Positions 8,161 to 16,643 of a DNA stretch of 33,977 nt are shown piece by piece. This DNA comes from an uncultured Micrococcales bacterium (GTDB lineage Bacteria; Actinomycetota; Actinomycetes; Actinomycetales; Microbacteriaceae). Below the pieces are notes generated by a model, which made no database searches, was not told the origin of the DNA, and saw only the letters and a program-made list of their open reading frames with translations. The position numbers were made by a program, and so were the translations under genes. Location: contig CAILDA010000050.1 of NCBI GenBank assembly GCA_903832875.1, positions 1-33,977 of the forward strand. Reading direction: 5' to 3'. Positions within the stretch are counted from its first letter, which is position 1, and every line of letters begins with the position of its first letter.

Positions 8161-9825
8161 TTATCCCAGCAAAGCTGTTTCTAGTGTATCCAATCCAATG
8201 CTGCCCAGGTTTAGAGCTTTCATGTGGAAGTCCTTGATGTTGAAGTTAGCGCCTTGGCGTACCTTGTATTCGTCTCTGATCTGCTCCCAGATTCTCTGAC
8301 CAATCTTGTATGAAGGAGCCTGTCCTGGCCAACCGAAGTAACGGTGCACTTCGAAGTTGATGAACTGCTCACTCATGTTTACGTTCTTGCCCATGAAATC
8401 AAGTGCGTAGTCGAAGTCCCACTTACCGGTGCCATCAAGTCTTGGCTTACCTAGGTGAACACCGATGTCGAGAACAACACGAGCAGCACGCATGCGCTGA
8501 CCATCTAACATTCCTAGGCGGTCGCCTGGATCATCCAAGAAACCAAGTTCTTGCATTAGACGCTCAGCGTATAGTGCCCAACCTTCACCGTGACCTGACG
8601 ACCATGAAGCGAGTCTGCGCCAAGAGTTCAGATCTGCTTTGTTGTAAACCTTCTGAGCAATCTGCAAGTGGTGTCCTGGCACACCTTCGTGGTAAACAGT
8701 TGTGGTTTCGCGCCAAGTATCAAACTCGGTAACACCAACTGGAACTGACCACCACATTCTGCCCGGTCTTGAGAAGTCATCGGTTGGGCTGGTGTAGTAA
8801 ATACCACCGTGCTGAGTTGGAGCAATCATGCACTCAAGCTTGCGCAATGGTTCTGCAATGTCAAAGTGTGTGCCACTTAGTTTCTCGATAGCTGCATCAG
8901 AGAGCTTCTGCATCCAAGCCTGCAATTCTGCAGTGCCGTGCAGCTTACGCTTAGGGTCGTTATCTAGAACTTCTATAGCTTCTTTAACAGTTGCGCCTGG
9001 CTTGATTTCGTTAGCAACAGCATTCTGCTCTGCAACAACACGAGCAAGTTCTTCTTTACCCCACTCGTATGTCTCATCAAGGTCAACTCGCTTACCAAGG
9101 TATTGAGCGCTTAGTAATGTGTAACGCTCACGTCCGATGGCATCAACTGTATTTCCAGCTGGTAGCAATTCGTTCTTGAAGAACTCGGTTAGCTTTGCAT
9201 AACCTGCAGTTGCAACTTCAGCAGAAGATGCAAGCTCTGCTTTTAGAGATGCTGGAAGTTCACTATCTCCGGCTTGAGCGTTAGCTGCAAACTTTCTGAA
9301 GAAACCATCTGGGGTTAGCAGTTGCTCTGCCTGAGTGATAGCAAGTTTGATCTGACGAATTGCAGGAGTGTCGTTGTGTTTGATACCTTCACGCAAAGTT
9401 GCAATGTAGCCATCAACAGCACCATCAACAGCTTGCATGCGCTTGGAGATGTTTGACCAGTTCTCTTCGGTTGCAGTTGGGCTTAGGTCAAAGATGTCTC
9501 TGATGCCTTGAGCAGGAGAAGCAATTGGGTTTAGATCCCTGCGCCACATACCTGAGTCATAGATTTCACCACTGAGTTTCAGTGTTGAGGTCATAGCTAA
9601 CTTGGTTACCTTATCGACATCATCTTGGATTTCAGTTGCTTCAACTTTTGCAAGCATTTCTTTTTGCAGCTTGTTGTGATGAGCAGCGGCTTCAGGAGTT
9701 GTGTCTTCTAGTTTGTCTTCGCCGACTTTGAAACCTGCGTAGGTAGCAAATTCAGGGGATAGGTCAACAAGGGTTTTTACCCATTGCTCACCTAGTAAAT
9801 CGAGCTTGGATTGTTCACGCGACAT
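8161..9825 (-). CDS. DUF885-family putative zinc metallopeptidase
   Basis: A 554-residue cytoplasmic protein without a signal peptide. The hallmark is TTVYHEGVPGHHLQ with H379, E380, H385 and H386, the HExxPGHH signature of DUF885 proteins, which are thought to be zinc-dependent carboxypeptidase-like enzymes. A further conserved segment near the C-terminus is FEVHRYFGWPGQAPSYKIG. The full family length is present. The substrate is not known; peptidase activity is inferred from the metal motif. The ATG at 9825 has AAGGA six bases upstream as ribosome-binding site, and this site lies in one arm of an 8-bp inverted repeat (9831-9862). It is the third gene of a leftward run after accD and accE with a 51-nt gap, and may be read from the carboxylase transcript. 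Confidence 0.9.
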   Translation of the reverse strand: MSREQSKLDLLGEQWVKTLVDLSPEFATYAGFKVGEDKLEDTTPEAAAHHNKLQKEMLAKVEATEIQDDVDKVTKLAMTSTLKLSGEIYDSGMWRRDLNPIASPAQGIRDIFDLSPTATEENWSNISKRMQAVDGAVDGYIATLREGIKHNDTPAIRQIKLAITQAEQLLTPDGFFRKFAANAQAGDSELPASLKAELASSAEVATAGYAKLTEFFKNELLPAGNTVDAIGRERYTLLSAQYLGKRVDLDETYEWGKEELARVVAEQNAVANEIKPGATVKEAIEVLDNDPKRKLHGTAELQAWMQKLSDAAIEKLSGTHFDIAEPLRKLECMIAPTQHGGIYYTSPTDDFSRPGRMWWSVPVGVTEFDTWRETTTVYHEGVPGHHLQIAQKVYNKADLNSWRRLASWSSGHGEGWALYAERLMQELGFLDDPGDRLGMLDGQRMRAARVVLDIGVHLGKPRLDGTGKWDFDYALDFMGKNVNMSEQFINFEVHRYFGWPGQAPSYKIGQRIWEQIRDEYKVRQGANFNIKDFHMKALNLGSIGLDTLETALLG

Positions 9826-9830
9826 TGCGA

Positions 9831-9862
9831 GTCCTTAATCTGTAGGGGATATCTTTAAGGAC
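9831..9862 (-). promoter_or_regulatory. Inverted repeat covering the DUF885 ribosome-binding site
   Basis: On the minus strand GTCCTTAA, a 16-base loop, then TTAAGGAC. The second arm includes the AAGGA ribosome-binding site of the gene at 9825. If transcribed from accD-accE the RNA hairpin would hide that site; if double-stranded it is a perfect 8-bp operator-like dyad. The effect on expression is an inference. Confidence 0.45.
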
Positions 9863-9876
9863 AAATCTAGTGGTTT

Positions 9877-10116
9877 TTAGTCGAGCCCCGGACGGTATTG
9901 AGCTTGCCACTGACCAACACCTGGTCGTAAATCGTTTCTGAAACGAGTGGTGTTGCGCTTCCAAGAAGATTCAGAGCCTAAGACTTGGCGCTTAGCGGTG
10001 CTTACCTGTTCTTGATGGCTAGCCTGCAAGATTGCTATCACAGCGGCTAACTCAGCATCGGTTGGGTTGCCAGCGACAACCTTGATGCCTGTCTGAATCG
10101 ATTCTTCAGGGATCAC
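9877..10116 (-). CDS. accE: Acyl-CoA carboxylase epsilon subunit
   Basis: This small accessory subunit is found in actinobacterial acyl-CoA carboxylases, where it binds the alpha/beta complex and raises activity. The 79-residue product carries the family features: [18 protein letters not shown] near the N-terminus, a tryptophan in SSWKR, and the C-terminal motif [15 protein letters not shown]. The GTG start at 10116 overlaps the accD stop by 4 nt, so the two subunits are made in a coupled way. Small size makes the family call depend mainly on the NPTDAEL motif and on position, which together are convincing. M. tuberculosis has the same order (accE5-accD5-birA). Confidence 0.88.
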   Translation of the reverse strand: MIPEESIQTGIKVVAGNPTDAELAAVIAILQASHQEQVSTAKRQVLGSESSWKRNTTRFRNDLRPGVGQWQAQYRPGLD

Positions 10117-11708
10117 AGCGGGATATTTCCATGCTTCTTAGGAGGAGTAGTTGCCCGCTTGGTTCTAAGGGCAGCTAGAGCCTTAATGACGCTGATACGG
10201 GTTGCGGCTGGCTCGATGATGCCATCAAGCTCACCACGCTCGGCAGCAAGATAGGGACTTGCAACGTTGTAGGTGTATTCAGCAGCTAGCTGAGCACGAA
10301 CCTTAGCGATGTCTTCACCAGCTGCTTCAGCAGCTTTGATCTTGTCTTTGAACAAAATGTTGACAGCACCTTGGCCACCCATAACTGCAATTTCAGCTGT
10401 TGGCCAAGCAAGGTTGATATCTGCTCCTAGGGCTTTAGAGCCCATAACGATGTATGCGCCTCCATAAGCCTTACGAGTAATCACTGTTACCAGTGGAACA
10501 GTTGCTTCAGCATATGCATAAATCAACTTCGCTCCGCGACGAATAACTCCAGCCCATTCCTGATCAGCTCCAGGTAGGTAACCAGGTACGTCAACAAGAG
10601 TTAGTACAGGTATAGAGAATGCATCGGCAAGGCGGACGAATCGAGCTGCTTTTTCTGCAGCATCGATGTTTAGAGTTCCAGCAAGAGCACTTGGTTGGTT
10701 CGCAACGATTGCAATCGATTGACCAGCAACTCGAGCAAAACCAATAATCACGTTAGGTGCAAACAGTGGTTGCACTTCTAAGAACTCGTGATCATCAACG
10801 ATTGATTCAATAACAGTAATCATTGAATAAGGCTGGTTAGGTGAATCAGGAATGATGGTGTTTAGTTCACGGTCTTCATCTGTGATCTCTAAGACATCAG
10901 ATGTTTCGTAGTGAACAGGTTCACTAAGGTTGTTCTCCGGTAGGTAGCTAAGTAATGCTCTGGCATAGTCAAGAGCATCTTCTTCATCGCTAGCAAGGTA
11001 ATGAGCAACACCAGAAGTCTGGTTATGAGCTAACGCTCCACCTAGAGCTTCCATTTCAACTTCTTCACCGGTAACAGTTTTGATGACGTCAGGACCAGTC
11101 ACAAACATGTTTGATGTTTGATCAACCATGATCACAAAGTCAGTGAGCGCTGGACCATAAACAGCGCCACCAGCGGCTGGACCCATGATTAGAGAGATCT
11201 GAGGAATAACACCTGAGGCCATAGTGTGACGCTTGAATATTTCACCATACTTACCTAAAGCGATAACACCTTCTTGAATACGAGCACCTCCAGAATCCAA
11301 GATTCCGATAAGTGGAACACCGGTGGCGATAGCTAGATCCATAATCTTGATGATCTTGTTTCCAGCAGCTTCACCAAGAGAGCCACCGAAGATTGTGAAG
11401 TCCTGTGAGAACAGAGCAACCTGACGTCCACCAATAGTTCCAACACCGGTAACCACGGCATCACCGTAAGGACGGTTCTTTTCCATGCCGAAGGCAGTCG
11501 AACGATGTCTAACAAACTCATCCATCTCGACGAAAGAGCCAGCATCTAAAAGAAGTTCAATGCGCTCGCGAGCGGTCTTCTTCCCCTTGGCATGCTGTTT
11601 AGCGATAGCGGCTTCGCCACTTGCATAAACAGCCTCGTGGTAACGGTTACGTAAGTCTTCTATTTTGCCTGCGGTTGTTGCTAGATCAGGCTGATTTTTC
11701 TCGGTCAA
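10113..11708 (-). CDS. accD5: Acyl-CoA carboxylase beta (carboxyltransferase) subunit
   Basis: AccD transfers the carboxyl group from carboxybiotin on AccA to an acyl-CoA, yielding malonyl-CoA and/or methylmalonyl-CoA for lipid synthesis. The 531 residues cover both crotonase-like halves. The N-half has [13 protein letters not shown], the oxyanion segment [12 protein letters not shown] and [14 protein letters not shown]. The C-half has [42 protein letters not shown] and [11 protein letters not shown]. This is the propionyl/acetyl-CoA carboxylase type, not the bacterial AccD zinc-finger type. The start is TTG at 11708 with GGAG about 11 bases upstream; ATG is absent nearby. It heads the leftward unit accD-accE-DUF885 and is divergent from birA. 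Acyl preference cannot be decided by eye. Confidence 0.95.
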   Translation of the reverse strand: MTEKNQPDLATTAGKIEDLRNRYHEAVYASGEAAIAKQHAKGKKTARERIELLLDAGSFVEMDEFVRHRSTAFGMEKNRPYGDAVVTGVGTIGGRQVALFSQDFTIFGGSLGEAAGNKIIKIMDLAIATGVPLIGILDSGGARIQEGVIALGKYGEIFKRHTMASGVIPQISLIMGPAAGGAVYGPALTDFVIMVDQTSNMFVTGPDVIKTVTGEEVEMEALGGALAHNQTSGVAHYLASDEEDALDYARALLSYLPENNLSEPVHYETSDVLEITDEDRELNTIIPDSPNQPYSMITVIESIVDDHEFLEVQPLFAPNVIIGFARVAGQSIAIVANQPSALAGTLNIDAAEKAARFVRLADAFSIPVLTLVDVPGYLPGADQEWAGVIRRGAKLIYAYAEATVPLVTVITRKAYGGAYIVMGSKALGADINLAWPTAEIAVMGGQGAVNILFKDKIKAAEAAGEDIAKVRAQLAAEYTYNVASPYLAAERGELDGIIEPAATRISVIKALAALRTKRATTPPKKHGNIPL

Positions 11709-11779
11709 AGCTCTTTATCTCCAATTGAAAGTTTCCTGAGTTTGTTCCACTCTATCCAAGTGCTGTCGGTTGGAGGGTT

Positions 11780-11785
11780 TAGCCT
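11780..11785 (+). promoter_or_regulatory. Probable -10 box (leaderless) for birA
   Basis: TAGCCT is followed by seven bases and the ATG at 11793. This favours that ATG as the true birA start over the upstream TTG at 11742 used in the ORF track. Confidence 0.5.
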
Positions 11786-11792
11786 TAGGGCT

Positions 11793-12575
11793 ATGGAACT
11801 ACATGCAAGTGCTGAATTCGCCGCCAGGCTTGAATTTTTGCCTGAAACAGGCTCAACAAATACTGATTTATTGGCCCTAGCGGTCAAAAGCCCTGAGTTA
11901 TGGACAGATTTCTCTGTTTTAGTTACCGATAACCAAACCGCAGGCAGGGGAAGGCTGGATAGGCAGTGGGTAGCAGATCCAGGGGCAGCGCTGGCGGTAT
12001 CAGTGTTACTTAGACCAACAACCTTCGGGATTGAACAATATGGCTGGTTACCCCTTTTGGCAGGTCTGGCAATGCAGCGAACGGTTGCATCGTTGATTGA
12101 AGGCGCTGCAGTTAGTTTGAAATGGCCCAATGATGTTCTAGTCCAAGGCGAGAAGATCTCAGGTTTGTTAGCTGAAGTATTGCCTGATGGCAAAGGTGTT
12201 GTTATCGGTGCGGGACTGAATCTGAAACAAACAAAGGCTGAATTACCAATTGAAAGTGCCACTTCACTTCATCTACATGGAGTCCAAGGATTCCAACTAG
12301 ATGACATTTTGGTTCGTTACCTAGCATCATTGAAAAGACTTTACGAAGAGTTCGCCGATGCCAAAGGCAATGCAGAGGAATCTGGATTGCATGAAGCTAT
12401 TTTGAGTGCATCTTCCACAATCGGATCTAAAGTTCAAGTCATTCTTCCTGACGGAACAGATTTCACAGGAACTGGGGCGGGGCTGGATAGCGATGGCAGG
12501 CTACTTGTCGTGCTATCTGATCCAGTTGAGATTCGTGCCGTTGCCGCTGGCGACATTAAACACTTGCGACAATAG
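11793..12575 (+). CDS. birA: Biotin--[acetyl-CoA-carboxylase] ligase (monofunctional)
   Basis: BirA activates biotin with ATP and attaches it to the lysine of the AccA biotinyl domain. Signature motifs are ETGSTNTDLLALA, the biotinyl-AMP loop GRGRLDRQW and KWPNDVLVQGEKISGLL, followed by GVVIGAGLNL and a C-terminal SH3-like cap domain (GSKVQVILPDGTDFTGTGAGLD). There is no N-terminal helix-turn-helix, so it does not act as the biotin-operon repressor. I chose the ATG at 11793 (260 residues) instead of the TTG at 11742, because the extra 17 residues have no family counterpart and a TAGCCT box sits seven bases before the ATG. It is divergent from accD, as in M. tuberculosis (Rv3279c/accD5), which links biotinylation and carboxylase genes. 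Confidence 0.93.
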   Translation: MELHASAEFAARLEFLPETGSTNTDLLALAVKSPELWTDFSVLVTDNQTAGRGRLDRQWVADPGAALAVSVLLRPTTFGIEQYGWLPLLAGLAMQRTVASLIEGAAVSLKWPNDVLVQGEKISGLLAEVLPDGKGVVIGAGLNLKQTKAELPIESATSLHLHGVQGFQLDDILVRYLASLKRLYEEFADAKGNAEESGLHEAILSASSTIGSKVQVILPDGTDFTGTGAGLDSDGRLLVVLSDPVEIRAVAAGDIKHLRQ

Positions 12576-12580
12576 TTCTT

Positions 12581-13066
12581 GTGTCTGAGTCTTCCTTTAG
12601 CGAACAAGACCTAGTTTTCATTAGAAAGCATGGCTCGGCTTTAGCGCTTCCTGTATTAATTCTTGGTTTAGATGCAGCTTTATTCTTTTTTGTGGATTGG
12701 CGATTAACAGACCAATTGCACCATCAGCTCTTTCTCTCAGGTGTACTGCTCATTGCCTTACTGTTCTGGTTACTTCCAGCTATTAGATTTTTTACGAATC
12801 GAATCGAGATAACCAGTAACCGAGTAATCATTCATCGAGGCCTAACTGGAAATAAGACCGAGGAAGTGCCCTGGGGCGAAATAACTGGAGTCAGCATTTC
12901 CAGAGGTTTTGGATCATGGCTCAAAGGTGCAGGAGATATTCACCTGCATAGAGAATTTGGGCCGGATGCAATTTTGCGCCGAGTTCCAAAAGCTAAGAAG
13001 CTCTCTCGAGAGATTGAGGGCTATTTAACCGCGAGGTCTAAGCGTGGGACAATAGAGCGTGGCTAG
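12581..13066 (+). CDS. PH-domain (DUF304/bPH2-like) membrane protein
   Basis: This 161-residue protein has two hydrophobic helices at about 20-40 and 48-66, then a small soluble domain beginning with TNRIEITSNRVIIHRGLTGNKTEEVPW and ending IHLHREFGPDAILRRVPKAKKL. That is the layout of bacterial PH-domain (YdbS/YdbT-like) proteins: two helices and a lipid-side beta domain. The cell role is not known. The GTG start at 12581 lies 5 nt after the birA stop and has no clear ribosome-binding site; GACAAT seven bases upstream may act as a -10 box. The end overlaps purK by 8 nt. The same PH-type protein lies between birA and purK in M. tuberculosis (Rv3278c), so the position is conserved. Confidence 0.85.
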   Translation: MSESSFSEQDLVFIRKHGSALALPVLILGLDAALFFFVDWRLTDQLHHQLFLSGVLLIALLFWLLPAIRFFTNRIEITSNRVIIHRGLTGNKTEEVPWGEITGVSISRGFGSWLKGAGDIHLHREFGPDAILRRVPKAKKLSREIEGYLTARSKRGTIERG

Positions 13067-14171
13067 AACTTTAGGTGTTATTGGTGGCGGGCAATTAGCT
13101 CGAATGATGATCGCACCTGCCATAGAACTAGGTATTGAGATAAAGGTTTTAGCCGAGACCGAAGGTTCTCCTGCTCAGCTAGCCGCCACTCAAGTTGGTG
13201 ACTATCAAGACCTGGACACAGTAAGAGAATTTGCGAAGACTGTTGATGTTCTGACCTTTGATCATGAACATGTTCCACTTGAAGTTCTAGAGACTCTAGA
13301 AGCAGAGGGCTTCAAGTTCGAGCCTTCTTCTAAAGCTTTGCGTTTTGCTCAGAACAAATTAGATATGCGTAAGCGTTTAGCAGAGCTGGGTGTTCCAATT
13401 CCTGACTGGGCGCAAATCAACTCAGCAGCAGAGCTAGATGAGTTCATTGCAAGTCATGGATCAGTAGTGATCTTGAAGACCCCTACCGGAGGTTACGACG
13501 GTAAAGGTGTTCGAGTTGTTAGATCAAGTGCAGATGCAGCCGACTGGCTAGCTTTAGGGAAACCATTGCTGGTTGAAGAAAAAGTTGATTTCGTTCGTGA
13601 GCTTGCTCAGCTCTCAGCAAGAAATCGTTCTGGTGAATGGAAGCCTTGGCAAACGGTGCAAACCATTCAACGTGATGGTGTTTGTGCTGAAGTGTTATCC
13701 CCAGCGCCTAATGCAAACTTTGAGTTGGCTTCTCAAATTGCAGAAAGGATTGCTGTTGGTTTGGATGTCACCGGTGTGTTAGCAGTTGAGTTATTTGAAA
13801 CTGCCGATGGAAACTTGCTGGTGAATGAATTAGCCATGCGTCCCCACAACTCAGGTCATTTCAGCATTGAAGGAGCTCTAACCAGTCAGTTCGAACAGCA
13901 CGTTCGAGCTGCCTTGAATCTTCCACTGGGTCAGCCAAGTGCTGCTGCAGAATATGCTGTGATGCTAAACCTCTTGGGCACAGACGATAAGAACAGTTTT
14001 GTTGAGCATTATGACAGGGCTATGAATACTGCCCCTGGTGCTCACATTCACACCTACGGCAAAGCTCCTAGAGCAGGGCGGAAGATGGGGCATGTCACTG
14101 CTTTATCAAATCTCAGCCTTGAAGATGCTCGTGCTACAGCACTCGCTGCCCATCAAGCGCTGCAAGCCTAA
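13059..14171 (+). CDS. purK: N5-carboxyaminoimidazole ribonucleotide synthase
   Basis: PurK converts AIR, ATP and bicarbonate to N5-CAIR in de novo purine synthesis. The 370-residue protein opens with GVIGGGQLARMM, the biotin-carboxylase-like N-domain, followed by FDHEHVPLEVLE, an ATP-grasp loop LKTPTGGYDGKGVRV, and NELAMRPHNSGHFSIEGALTSQFEQH, the PurK signature around the catalytic centre. Family length is normal. The GTG at 13059 lies inside the end of the PH-protein gene (8-nt overlap). A GACAATAGAGC stretch just upstream resembles the ahcY promoter (GATAATAGAGCA), so a separate start of transcription is possible. PurE, which uses the product, follows 63 nt downstream. Confidence 0.96.
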   Translation: MARTLGVIGGGQLARMMIAPAIELGIEIKVLAETEGSPAQLAATQVGDYQDLDTVREFAKTVDVLTFDHEHVPLEVLETLEAEGFKFEPSSKALRFAQNKLDMRKRLAELGVPIPDWAQINSAAELDEFIASHGSVVILKTPTGGYDGKGVRVVRSSADAADWLALGKPLLVEEKVDFVRELAQLSARNRSGEWKPWQTVQTIQRDGVCAEVLSPAPNANFELASQIAERIAVGLDVTGVLAVELFETADGNLLVNELAMRPHNSGHFSIEGALTSQFEQHVRAALNLPLGQPSAAAEYAVMLNLLGTDDKNSFVEHYDRAMNTAPGAHIHTYGKAPRAGRKMGHVTALSNLSLEDARATALAAHQALQA

Positions 14172-14234
14172 CCAGTTTTCTGACCAACCGAATCTAAAAT
14201 TGGGCTGTTAGCAACAATCTATTTAGGAGAACCC

Positions 14235-14729
14235 ATGACTCAGGCACTTGTTGGCGTTGTTATGGGCTCAGACAGCGACTGGACTGTAATGAGCGATGCT
14301 GCTCAAGCCCTAAAAGAATTCGGCATTGAATACGAAGTTGAAGTTCTCTCAGCTCACAGAACTCCAGATCGCATGATGGAATGGGGCAAAGCTGCCGCTA
14401 GTCGCGGGATCAAAGTGATCATTGCCGGTGCGGGAGGCGCAGCTCACCTACCAGGCATGATTGCGTCGGTAACGACTTTGCCTGTTGTTGGAGTTCCCGT
14501 GAAACTCAAAAGTTTAGATGGCATGGATTCTTTGCTTTCGATTGTGCAGATGCCTGCAGGCATTCCGGTTGCCACAGTTTCAATTGATGGAGCTAGAAAT
14601 GCAGGTATTTTGGCTGCTCGTATTATTGGAGCGTTTGATCCTAAGGTTGCTACCGCTCTTGAAGCTTTCAGTGTCTCCCTTGCGGATCAGGTTGCTGTGA
14701 AAAATAAGAATCTAAAATCTCAAATATGA
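14235..14729 (+). CDS. purE: N5-carboxyaminoimidazole ribonucleotide mutase
   Basis: PurE moves the carboxyl group of N5-CAIR to C4, giving CAIR, the step after PurK. The 164-residue class I enzyme has [14 protein letters not shown], the substrate loop SAHRTPDRM and [14 protein letters not shown], all intact. It has one of the clearest ribosome-binding sites of the window, AGGAGA five bases before the ATG at 14235. Its TGA overlaps the ATG of the LCP gene by 4 nt, so a purine gene and a wall gene are translationally coupled. The two functions are not obviously linked; shared transcription may simply reflect genome compaction. Confidence 0.97.
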   Translation: MTQALVGVVMGSDSDWTVMSDAAQALKEFGIEYEVEVLSAHRTPDRMMEWGKAAASRGIKVIIAGAGGAAHLPGMIASVTTLPVVGVPVKLKSLDGMDSLLSIVQMPAGIPVATVSIDGARNAGILAARIIGAFDPKVATALEAFSVSLADQVAVKNKNLKSQI

Positions 14730-16111
14730 GATCTAGAAATTCTCAAGGTGAACTAAACACTCCTTTTCGTGATGTTAGAAATGCCAGCTCCGGACAGATG
14801 CTTAAAAGAGCTTGGTGGATTATTGCCCTTAACTTCTTTATTCCAGGTTCGGCTCAGGTTGTCGCTGGTAGAAAAGGTCTTGGCCGAATTGGAATAGTTT
14901 TTACATTAGGGTTTTGGGGATTTCTGGTTTTAGCGCTGTTGCTTGCGCTTATTTCTAAGGTGGCTTTATTCACCATATTGTTAACTCCCTTTATTGCCAT
15001 CCCACTTGGCATCTTGTTTGTGGTTTATGCAGGGTTGATTGTCTTCTGCAGTTTAGATTCGCTGAGATTGATGAGCCTGAATCGAGTTGGCAATAGAGCA
15101 AGACCGATAGCGCTTATCACTTTGATTGTTACTGCCTTGGTCAGTTCATATTTTGTTGGAACTATTGGATCAACAACTTTGACAGCAACCAATTTTATGT
15201 CTGGAATTTTTAGCAACAGTGGAAATTTAGAAGCTCACAAAGGTCGATACAACATCATGCTGCTCGGTGGGGATTCTGGTTCTAACAGATATGGTCTGAG
15301 ACCAGACAGCATTTCCGTTATCAGTATCAGCACTGAAACTGGAACAGCAGTAAATATCGGTTTGCCTAGAAACCTAAGCCGAATTCAATTCACTCCTGGA
15401 ACACCAATCCACAAGGTTTACCCTTACGGGTTCAACCACGACTGTGCTGGCGAATGTATGTTGAACGCTGTCTATAAAGCAACCATCGATAACTACTCTT
15501 ACCTTTATCCAAAAGCGTTTAGTAAAGGCTCCACTTCGGGTATCGAAGCTACCAAGAGTGCAGTTCAATGGATTACCGGTTTGAAGATCGACGCATACGT
15601 TCTTATCAACATGAGATCTTTCACTGGTTTAGTTGATGCCCTTGGTGGTATCGATGTAACAGTGAAGAAGGCTTTACCTATCGGTGGTCAGCAAGACTGT
15701 TATCCAGCTGATAACGAGCATGAGTCGATCTGTCCAGATGCCATGAGTTGGATCGAAAAAGGCAGACAGCACATGGATGGCAGAACAGCTCTTTGGTATG
15801 CCAGATCAAGACACAACACCAATGACTACGACAGAATGCGTCGTCAACGCGAGGTTGAGAACATTGTGTTGAAAAAGATTGATCTTGGAACACTGCTTTT
15901 CAAGTTTGGTGCGGTTGCTGGAGCAAGCTCTAAGTTAGTTAGGACTGACATTCCTTCAGGTTCAGTGCCAACTTTGATGGATTTAGCTTTCAAAGCTAAG
16001 ACCAAAGGTTTGAAGTCTTTGCAACTTTCTTATCCTCTGATTCAGGCGAATAACCCAGACTTCTTCCTCATGAGGCACCTAATCGCAGAAAAACTAAGAA
16101 CTTATAAATAG
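14726..16111 (+). CDS. LytR-CpsA-Psr (LCP) family glycopolymer transferase
   Basis: LCP proteins transfer lipid-linked glycopolymers to peptidoglycan at the outer face of the membrane. The 461 residues include about four hydrophobic segments between 28 and 150, more than the single anchor of most LCP proteins, and then the LCP domain from about 172. That domain shows [22 protein letters not shown] (D183, R188, R192, D194), GLPRNLSRI (R215), [43 protein letters not shown], all typical substrate and metal residues. The N-terminal multi-helix part resembles small membrane domains found in actinobacterial LCP proteins. It is coupled to purE by an ATGA overlap, and an envelope lipoprotein gene follows after 55 nt. 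The polymer it handles is unknown. Confidence 0.92.
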   Translation: MRSRNSQGELNTPFRDVRNASSGQMLKRAWWIIALNFFIPGSAQVVAGRKGLGRIGIVFTLGFWGFLVLALLLALISKVALFTILLTPFIAIPLGILFVVYAGLIVFCSLDSLRLMSLNRVGNRARPIALITLIVTALVSSYFVGTIGSTTLTATNFMSGIFSNSGNLEAHKGRYNIMLLGGDSGSNRYGLRPDSISVISISTETGTAVNIGLPRNLSRIQFTPGTPIHKVYPYGFNHDCAGECMLNAVYKATIDNYSYLYPKAFSKGSTSGIEATKSAVQWITGLKIDAYVLINMRSFTGLVDALGGIDVTVKKALPIGGQQDCYPADNEHESICPDAMSWIEKGRQHMDGRTALWYARSRHNTNDYDRMRRQREVENIVLKKIDLGTLLFKFGAVAGASSKLVRTDIPSGSVPTLMDLAFKAKTKGLKSLQLSYPLIQANNPDFFLMRHLIAEKLRTYK

Positions 16112-16154
16112 GTTTCGCACAGTTTCGCAGATGAGTTTTCCCGGCTCTAAAAGT

Positions 16155-16160
16155 TAGTCT
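16155..16160 (+). promoter_or_regulatory. Probable -10 box (leaderless) for the lipoprotein gene
   Basis: TAGTCT is followed by six bases and the ATG at 16167. It is identical to the maf box. Two copies of TTTCGCA lie a little upstream (16113-16128) with no clear role. Confidence 0.55.
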
Positions 16161-16166
16161 GGCAAT

Positions 16167-16643
16167 ATGAAAAATCTAAGAGTCATTGCACTAACTGCAA
16201 TTTTGGCCTTCACCGTTAGCGGCTGCTCGATTTTGTATCCAAACTGGGGCAAGCCAACTGATAGCCCAAAGCCAACTGATACTCAAACAACTCCACCAGG
16301 ACCTACAGATACCGCAACTCCAACGCCAGAGCCAACCGACAAGGGTGCTGCATCTGTTGAGATCATGGATGCTTATGTTGATGCAGGAAATGGCATCATT
16401 TCTGTAATTGGTCAGGTAACTAACTTCAGCGAGGATGGCGGCACTTGCACTGCCACCTTCAATGGTGGCGGTAAGACTGTGACTATTTCTGCGGCTGCAG
16501 AATCCAATGCTGCCAACACACAGTGCCGCCCGCTTGAGATAAAGCTAAGTGGATTACCTAAAGGCGCTGGAGTGGTAACCGTTACTTATGACTCCGCTAA
16601 AAACCATGGTGTCTCTAAGGCAACTGCGGTAACTATTCCGTGA
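16167..16643 (+). CDS. Secreted lipoprotein with Pro/Thr-rich linker, function unknown
   Basis: The 158-residue product begins MKNLRVIALTAILAFTVSGCS: a short basic start, a hydrophobic core and the lipobox VSGC, giving a lipidated Cys20 after cleavage by signal peptidase II. A linker of about 35 residues rich in Pro, Thr and Asp (about 28-62) would span the wall. The remaining ~95 residues look like a small beta-sandwich (IISVIGQVTNFSEDGGTC, then TVTISAAAES) with two cysteines (C-T-A-T-F and T-Q-C-R) that could form a disulphide outside the cell. I cannot name the domain. The stop overlaps the GTG of the LysM-protein gene by 4 nt, so the two exported proteins are probably made together. Confidence 0.85.
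   Translation: MKNLRVIALTAILAFTVSGCSILYPNWGKPTDSPKPTDTQTTPPGPTDTATPTPEPTDKGAASVEIMDAYVDAGNGIISVIGQVTNFSEDGGTCTATFNGGGKTVTISAAAESNAANTQCRPLEIKLSGLPKGAGVVTVTYDSAKNHGVSKATAVTIP

Noticed and set aside
8403-8732. 109-residue plus-strand ORF inside the DUF885 gene
   Set aside because: Antisense shadow of the HExxPGHH-containing gene, without a plausible domain.
11705-12262. 185-residue minus-strand ORF opposite birA
   Set aside because: It is antisense to a well-supported birA, overlaps the accD start and shows no family motif; long antisense ORFs are frequent in this window.
16112-16150. Direct repeat TTTCGCA before the lipoprotein gene
   Set aside because: Two 7-base copies close together can occur by chance and do not line up with promoter or start signals.
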